Positions 58,862 to 64,000 of a stretch of 64,000 nucleotides of DNA are shown here, in pieces. Location: positions 1 through 64,000 of the forward strand of contig NZ_LQGV01000004.1 of NCBI RefSeq assembly GCF_001620065.1. The letters are read 5' to 3'. This DNA comes from Microbacterium sp. TNHR37B. Lineage in GTDB: Bacteria; Actinomycetota; Actinomycetes; Actinomycetales; Microbacteriaceae. Both the position numbers and the translations under genes were made by a program. A model generated the notes under the pieces. That model was not told where the DNA came from and ran no database searches. It saw only the letters and a program-made list of their open reading frames with translations. Each line of letters begins with the position of its first letter. Within the stretch, counting starts at the first letter, position 1.

Positions 58862-59863
58862 ATGTCTCGACCAACGATCGTCGACGTTGCACGAGCCGCC
58901 GGAGTCTCGCGCGCCACCGCAGCGCGCGTGCTCTCGGGCGCCACCACCGTCGACCGGCGCATGGCCGAAGCGGTCGAGCGCGAGGCGTCGCGGCTGGGTT
59001 ACGAGACCAATCACGCCGCGCGGATCCTGCGGGGCGGGCGCGCCGGAGCGATCGGGCTCGTGGTGGCCCTCAACGAGCTCGACAGTCTGCGGGGCACCTT
59101 CTTCACGGCGGTCCTCAAGGGGGCCGCGATGGGGCTCTCGGCCGGCGAGGTGCAACCGGTCCTCCTCCCCGCCGAGACCGAGGACCATCGCCGGATCCCG
59201 CGATTCCTCCGCTCGGGAGCGGTGGACGGAGCCATCGTCATCCTGCAGCACGAGATCACCCATCTCGCGGACGACCTAGCCGACTCCCCGGTGCCGATCG
59301 CATGGGTGGGGCAGCCCGGCGACGTGCTGGCTGCCAACGCGTTCGTCGTCGACTCCGACAATCGCGGCGGGGGCGCGCTGGCGGCTCAGGCGCTCCTGCG
59401 CGCCGGGCGTCGCCGGCTCGGCATCATCACCGGCCCGAGCGACATGCTCCCCGCCAACGAGCGCGCCCGCGGGTGGCACGACGAGCTCGCGGCCCAGGGA
59501 ATCGCCGTCGGCGCGTCGGCGCACGGCGACTTCACGATGGACGGCGGCGCCGCGGCCATGGCGCGTCTCCTGCAGCGCGACCCGCACCTCGACGGCGTCT
59601 TCGCCTCGTCGGATCTCATGGCGGCCGGCGCCTTGCCGGTGCTGGAGGCGGCGGGCCGGCGCGTGCCGACAGACGTGGCGCTCATCGGATACGACGACGT
59701 GCTGATCGCCGCGACCTCCGACCCGCCGTTGACGACCGTCCGCCAGCCTCTGGAGGAGATGGGGCGTGCGGCCGCGGAGGCGGTGCTCGCCGCCACCCGC
59801 GGGGAGGACGCGCCGCGCGTGCAGATCCTGCCCACGAGTCTGGTGACCCGTGAATCGCTCTAG
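58862..59863 (+). CDS. LacI-family transcriptional regulator, second copy
   Basis: A 333-residue repressor with helix-turn-helix and hinge (TIVDVARAAGVSRATAARVLSGATTVDRRMAEAVEREASRLGYETNHAARILRGG, about residues 4-57) and a sugar-binding domain ending PPLTTVRQPLEEMGRAAAEAVL. AAGGAG lies 8 bases before the ATG. It is divergent from the importer operon and co-directional with GH95 15 bases downstream, so it is the best candidate to bind the shared GAGATCG-type operators. Confidence 0.88.
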   Translation: MSRPTIVDVARAAGVSRATAARVLSGATTVDRRMAEAVEREASRLGYETNHAARILRGGRAGAIGLVVALNELDSLRGTFFTAVLKGAAMGLSAGEVQPVLLPAETEDHRRIPRFLRSGAVDGAIVILQHEITHLADDLADSPVPIAWVGQPGDVLAANAFVVDSDNRGGGALAAQALLRAGRRRLGIITGPSDMLPANERARGWHDELAAQGIAVGASAHGDFTMDGGAAAMARLLQRDPHLDGVFASSDLMAAGALPVLEAAGRRVPTDVALIGYDDVLIAATSDPPLTTVRQPLEEMGRAAAEAVLAATRGEDAPRVQILPTSLVTRESL

Positions 59864-59878
59864 CGCGGAGGACGAGCG

Positions 59879-62224
59879 ATGACCGCTCGCACGCGTTTCG
59901 TCAGCACGGACGCAGCCCGTGACTGGGAGCACGGGCTCGTCGTGGGCACCGGGACGGTCGGCGGCGTGCTCTTCGGGGATCCCGCCTGTCACCGTCTCCA
60001 GCTGTGTCACGAGGAGTTCTTCGTGCCGCGGAGCGCGCTGCGGCCGGCCCCGCGCTTCGATTCCGTGCTCGGCGCGCTCCGCGACGCGCTCACCGCGGCC
60101 CGATACGACGAGGCGGATGCTCTGTTCGACGACGCCATCCGTCGTGACGGTGACGCGGGGCTGGTGTGGACCGACCCCTTTCTCCCCCTCGGCGGCCTCA
60201 CCTGGACGCCCGCGCCCGCGCCCGATTCCGAAGCCGCGACGCACGAGTACCGGCGAACCGGCGACTTCCGTTCCGGGCGCATCGAGGTGTCGTGGCGGCA
60301 GGGTGGGGAACGGGCGGGGATCGCTGTGTCGCCCGACCGGGAGGGCGGGGTGCTGTGGGTGGAGCTCTGGGCCGACGGCGGGGGCGCGGGGCTGCTCGCC
60401 CTCGACGGCCCGGATGGCTCGCCTGTGACGGTCTCCACCGATGAGCGATCACCGGCCCACGTCGATCGGGGCGATGCCGTGCGTGCAGAGGCGCCGGAGG
60501 TCGCACCCGGTTCGCTCCGGCTGCGCGTGGCGCCCACCCTCGACCCGGAGGTGCCCCGCAGCCCCTGGGCCGCCACCGGCGGAGCGATCTCCGCGACGGT
60601 CGAGGGTGAGGCGGTCACGGAGGTGCGGGGTTCCGGTCTCCGCATCACCCTCCCGCCGGGGCAGCGCGTGCGCGTGCGGGTGGAGGTGGCGGTGACCACC
60701 GACGCGGCGCCGATGCGACCGCGCGTGCACGCGCCGCATGCCGAGCTGTTCGACCGGAGCCGCCTCGACCTGGGCTCCGGGGTGTCCGAGGACCTCCCGC
60801 TGGAGGAACTGCTCCGCCGGGCACGCTCCGGCGACGAATCGGCGCGGCGCGCGGCGATCGAGCTCGCCTTCGCGGCGGGGAGGCACGCGATCATCTCGTC
60901 GTCCGGGGCGCTGCCGCCCACACTCGTCGGCCTCTGGCAGGGAAGCAGCCGCCCCGCGTGGTCGGCCGACTACACGCAGAACGGCAACGTCCAGCACGGC
61001 GCGATCGCCTCCCTCGTGGCCGGCGGCACCCCCGAGCTCATCCGCGCGTACTTCGATGCGCTGGCCCGTCACCACGACGACTACGCCGCCAATGCCGCGC
61101 GGGTCTTCGGCGCGCCGGGGTGGCTCCTCCCGGCTCGGTTCTCCACACACGGCCACGCCAATCACCTGATCCCGGCCTTCCCTCACCCGTTCTGGATCGG
61201 CGCCGGAGGCTGGGCGCTTCGTCTCGCGTGGGATTACGTCATCACGACCGGGGACCTCGACTTCGCGCGGGCGGAGGCCTGGCCCCTCGCGGTGCAGACG
61301 ATGGCGTTCTTCGACACCGCGGCCGTGCCGGTCGAGGGTGGGCGGCGGCTCGTCCCGTCGTACTCGCCCGAGAACACTCCGGCCGGCCGCAACCATCCGC
61401 TGTCGCTCGACGCGACGATGGACGTCGCGATCGTGCGCGATGCCGCCCGTCTCACCGAGCGGCTCGCCGACCTCCTCGGGATCGACGACACCGAGACGCG
61501 CGCCCGCTGCCGACGCCTGCGCGCAGAGCTTCCTCCCTACCGCGTCGCGGCCGATGGCACCTTCGCCGAGTGGCTCGCCCCCGGGGTGGGGGAGAACCTG
61601 GCCCACCGTCATGTGTCGCAGCTCTACCCCTTCTGGTACGAGCAGGACGAGGCGGCAGAGACGCCGCCCCTACGCGCCGCGGCCGTGGAGACGATCCGCC
61701 GCAAGCTCGCGTGGCGCGCCTCCCGTCCCTTCGCGCCGCCCGAGGGGAACCTCGAGATGGTGTTCGGCTACGTCGGCCTCGGGTTGGCGGCGGCTCGGTT
61801 GGGCGAGGCCGAGCTCGCTCGCGAGTGCGTCGAGCGCATGGCGGTCGACCACTGGCGTCCGAATGCGGTGTCCACCCACGATGCCGATGCCATCTTCAAC
61901 GTCGACGCCTGCGGAGGGCTGCCCGCGGTCGTCATCGAGATGCTCGTGCAGTCTCAACCCGGCGAGGTGCATCTGCTTCCGGCCTTGCCCGCGGCGTGGC
62001 ATTCGGGGGCGATCGAGGGGATCCGGTGCCGCGGCGGCGTCGTGGTCGACCGGTTGGAGTGGGAGGGCCGCTCGCTGCGGGCCCGATTCCGGCTGGCGCC
62101 GCGCACCGCGGCCATCCGAACGGACGACCGCGTGCGCATCCGCGCGTTCGGGATCGACGAGAGGAGACGACTCGGCGACGAACCGGTCGAGGTCGTCGTC
62201 GACGACAGGAGGGCGAGAACGTGA
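59879..62224 (+). CDS. glycoside hydrolase GH95 (alpha-L-fucosidase/galactosidase type)
   Basis: A 781-residue inverting hydrolase. An N-terminal beta-domain (about residues 1-290) and an (alpha/alpha)6 barrel follow, with catalytic-region motifs WSADYTQNGNVQHG (paired Asn, about 361-374), VPSYSPENTPAG (general-acid Glu) and AIFNVDACGGLPAVVIEMLVQS (Asp). GH95 enzymes remove alpha-1,2-L-fucose or alpha-L-galactose from xyloglucan, rhamnogalacturonan II or other glycans. No signal peptide. GGAGG precedes the ATG, 15 bases after the LacI stop. Confidence 0.9.
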   Translation: MTARTRFVSTDAARDWEHGLVVGTGTVGGVLFGDPACHRLQLCHEEFFVPRSALRPAPRFDSVLGALRDALTAARYDEADALFDDAIRRDGDAGLVWTDPFLPLGGLTWTPAPAPDSEAATHEYRRTGDFRSGRIEVSWRQGGERAGIAVSPDREGGVLWVELWADGGGAGLLALDGPDGSPVTVSTDERSPAHVDRGDAVRAEAPEVAPGSLRLRVAPTLDPEVPRSPWAATGGAISATVEGEAVTEVRGSGLRITLPPGQRVRVRVEVAVTTDAAPMRPRVHAPHAELFDRSRLDLGSGVSEDLPLEELLRRARSGDESARRAAIELAFAAGRHAIISSSGALPPTLVGLWQGSSRPAWSADYTQNGNVQHGAIASLVAGGTPELIRAYFDALARHHDDYAANAARVFGAPGWLLPARFSTHGHANHLIPAFPHPFWIGAGGWALRLAWDYVITTGDLDFARAEAWPLAVQTMAFFDTAAVPVEGGRRLVPSYSPENTPAGRNHPLSLDATMDVAIVRDAARLTERLADLLGIDDTETRARCRRLRAELPPYRVAADGTFAEWLAPGVGENLAHRHVSQLYPFWYEQDEAAETPPLRAAAVETIRRKLAWRASRPFAPPEGNLEMVFGYVGLGLAAARLGEAELARECVERMAVDHWRPNAVSTHDADAIFNVDACGGLPAVVIEMLVQSQPGEVHLLPALPAAWHSGAIEGIRCRGGVVVDRLEWEGRSLRARFRLAPRTAAIRTDDRVRIRAFGIDERRRLGDEPVEVVVDDRRART

Positions 62225-63714
62225 CGGAGAACGCCACCGAGACGGTCGAGGTGTGGGAGCCCTGGGAACTGGTCCTCACCGGCGCCGAGGTCGGCAATCC
62301 GTTCCTCGATGTCGACCTCCGTGCGCGGCTGGAGCTCGGCGAGCGCGTGGTCGAGGTGGGAGGGTTCGCCGACGGGGCGAGCCGTCACCTCGTGCGGGCG
62401 GTGTTCGACGAGCCGGGCGGCTGGACCTATCGCACGACGTCGAACGTTGCTGCGCTCGACGGCATCGAGGGGAGCGTCGAGGTTGTGGCCGGGGAGCGGC
62501 CCGGCCCCGTGCGCGTCGACGGGTTCCATTTCCGCACGGCCGACGGCGCGCGGTATCGCCCCGTGGGCACGACGGCCTACGCGTGGATCCACCAATCCGA
62601 CGACCTCCGCGCGCAGACCCTCGAGACGCTCGCCTCGACCCCGTTCACCAAGCTCCGGATGACCGTGTTCCCCAAGTGGTACCCGTACAACGAGCAGGAG
62701 CCGCCTCGCCACGCCTTTCCGGTCGCCGCCGACGGCGGCTGGGATCTCCAGCGCTTCGACGTGTCGTTCTTCCGCGCGCTCGACGATCGCGTCGCCGAGC
62801 TCGCCGCGCTCGGTGTCCAGGCCGACGTGATCCTTCTCCACCCGTACGATCGCTGGGGCTACGCGCGACTCGATCCGCTCACCGAGGAGCGGTACCTCCG
62901 CTACGTCATTCGCAGGCTGGCGGCGTGGCCGCACGTGTGGTGGTCTCTCGCGAACGGGTTCGACCTCATGCCGGGAAAGACCGACGCCGACTGGGAGCGG
63001 ATCGCGGCCATCGTCGCCGAGGAAGACCCCTGGGGGCACCTGACGTCGATCCACCATTGTCTGCGGTTCTACGACCAGTCACGTCCGTGGATCACCCATG
63101 TGAGCGCCCAGCGAATCGATCGTTACCGCACCGCTGAGAACGTCGATGCGTGGCGGGAGCAGTGGGGCAAGCCGGTCGTGGTCGACGAGTGCGGGTACGA
63201 GGGCGACATCGAGCACGGGTGGGGGAACCTCACGGCGCAGGAGCTCGTCCGCCGCGCCTGGGAGGGAGCGGTGCGGGGCGGGTACGTCGGGCACGGCGAG
63301 ACCTACCGCTCGCCCGACGAGGTGCTGTGGTGGTCCAAGGGCGGGCGGCTTCGCGGCGACAGTGCGCCGCGCCTCGCCTTCCTCGATGAGATCGTGGGAT
63401 CCGCGCCGGGTGGGGCGATCGATCCGCTCCCCTCGGAGTGGGATCTGCCGGTGGGAGGGGTGGCCGGGACCTTCCTTCTCGCCTACTTCGGCGGCGGGCG
63501 GTCGTCGTTCCGCACCTTCGTGCTGCCGGAAGGCACGTGGCGGGCGGAGGTGATCGACACGTGGAACATGACCGTCACCGCCGTTCCGGGGGAGCACGCG
63601 GGTTCCGTGCGAGTGGACCTTCCGGCGCGGGAGTTCATGGCGGTGCGCCTGACCGCGGTCGGGGGTGCCGCGGATGGTCGGGCCCGAGAAGCGACCGACT
63701 CCGCGGGCGCGTAG
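62221..63714 (+). CDS. DUF5060/DUF4038 glycoside hydrolase-like protein (GH140-like)
   Basis: A 497-residue intracellular protein coupled to GH95 by a GTGA overlap. An N-terminal beta-sandwich (DUF5060, about residues 1-90) precedes a (beta/alpha)8 domain of the DUF4038/apiosidase type (DGFHFRTADGARYRPVGTTAYAW ... KPVVVDECGYEGDI, nucleophile Glu about 322) and a C-terminal beta-domain. The usual NE[YF]D motif after the fourth strand reads ANGFDLM here, with Gly246 in place of the conserved Glu, a single-base difference (GGG for GAG). It may be inactive or use another acid. Possible target is apiose- or arabinose-type side chains. Confidence 0.8.
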   Translation: MTENATETVEVWEPWELVLTGAEVGNPFLDVDLRARLELGERVVEVGGFADGASRHLVRAVFDEPGGWTYRTTSNVAALDGIEGSVEVVAGERPGPVRVDGFHFRTADGARYRPVGTTAYAWIHQSDDLRAQTLETLASTPFTKLRMTVFPKWYPYNEQEPPRHAFPVAADGGWDLQRFDVSFFRALDDRVAELAALGVQADVILLHPYDRWGYARLDPLTEERYLRYVIRRLAAWPHVWWSLANGFDLMPGKTDADWERIAAIVAEEDPWGHLTSIHHCLRFYDQSRPWITHVSAQRIDRYRTAENVDAWREQWGKPVVVDECGYEGDIEHGWGNLTAQELVRRAWEGAVRGGYVGHGETYRSPDEVLWWSKGGRLRGDSAPRLAFLDEIVGSAPGGAIDPLPSEWDLPVGGVAGTFLLAYFGGGRSSFRTFVLPEGTWRAEVIDTWNMTVTAVPGEHAGSVRVDLPAREFMAVRLTAVGGAADGRAREATDSAGA

Positions 63715-63717
63715 GGT
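63712..63717 (+). promoter_or_regulatory. -10 box of leaderless acetyltransferase promoter
   Basis: TAGGGT, 6 bases before the ATG at 63724; it also contains the stop codon of the preceding gene. Confidence 0.5.
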
Positions 63718-63723
63718 GCTGAC

Positions 63724-64000
63724 ATGGCCGAACTCCCCGATGCCGACGCCGTATCCCGTCTCTCCGCGGAGGCCGCCGACTCGGCCGGTGGCGGCGACCA
63801 GCCCGGCATCGACATCCGACCTCTCGAGACGGTCGAGGAGGTGTTCGCGGCGACCGAGGTGCTTTCGGCGGTCTGGGGCGGTGATCGCACGGGGATGCCG
63901 GCGAACCTCCTGCGTGCGCTGGCCCACTCCGGCAACTACGCGGTCGGTCTCTACGATGGCGACCGGATGATCGGGGCCTCCGTCGCCTTCTTCGCCGCAC
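63724..64000 (+). CDS. GNAT-like acetyltransferase, 5' part only
   Basis: The first 92 codons of a gene that runs off the window. After an acidic N-terminus, IRPLETVEEVFAATEVLSAVWGGDRTGMPANLLRALAHSGNYAVGLYDGDRMIGASVAFFA resembles the start of COG3375-type GNAT acetyltransferases. A leaderless -10 box supports the ATG. Its substrate and full length cannot be judged from this fragment. Confidence 0.7.
   Translation, partial: MAELPDADAVSRLSAEAADSAGGGDQPGIDIRPLETVEEVFAATEVLSAVWGGDRTGMPANLLRALAHSGNYAVGLYDGDRMIGASVAFFAA

Overview
The window is about 70% G+C and densely packed on both strands, with many 4-base stop/start overlaps (ATGA or GTGA). Many genes have a TANNNT box only 6-7 bases before the start codon, the layout of leaderless mRNAs in Actinobacteria. 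Gene content (type III PKS/UbiA cluster, class-E-like sorting tail, mycothiol-type ArsC, DesK/DesR-like two-component pairs) points to Microbacteriaceae, most likely Microbacterium. This is an inference from content, not a database match. No rRNA, tRNA, CRISPR, phage or insertion sequence was seen.

Layout. 1-4.0 kb: a small cluster of type III polyketide synthase, methyltransferase, FAD monooxygenase and a convergent UbiA prenyltransferase, resembling the agq alkyl-methoxyhydroquinone cluster. 4-13.7 kb: nitroreductase, small export protein, two NarL-type two-component systems (the second kinase carries a frameshifting deletion), an ABC-2 exporter, FMN reductase, DHFR-like protein and exonuclease III. 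13.7-24 kb: hypothetical membrane protein, PntA/PntB transhydrogenase, a large FN3 surface protein with a divergent two-component system, and pyrE. 24-40.6 kb: HAD phosphatase with two tiny membrane proteins, SDR, MntR and MntH with an operator at the start codon, TrmH-type methyltransferase, AAA ATPase, MATE pump, a DUF308-lipase fusion, M13 peptidase, a beta-lactamase-fold protein without its catalytic serine, purU, a GntR regulator and an MFS transporter.

40.8-63.7 kb is a glycan-utilisation locus: GH51, two ThuA + Gfo/Idh pairs, two LacI regulators, GH127, GH36, GH27, a sugar ABC importer without its ATPase, GH95 and a DUF5060/DUF4038 (GH140-like) protein. None of the hydrolases has a signal peptide, so they probably act inside the cell on imported oligosaccharides. 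The enzyme set fits plant arabinofuranose/galactose/fucose side chains; hydroxyproline-rich glycoprotein (extensin) glycans are an attractive candidate. A shared operator-like motif links the GH127/GH36 promoters, the importer promoter and the second LacI gene.

An arsenic-resistance cassette (arsR-arsN1 divergent from a deleted flavoprotein remnant, an aquaporin and arsC) sits in the middle of this locus. Dispersed ~80-86 bp palindromic elements occur in several intergenic gaps.
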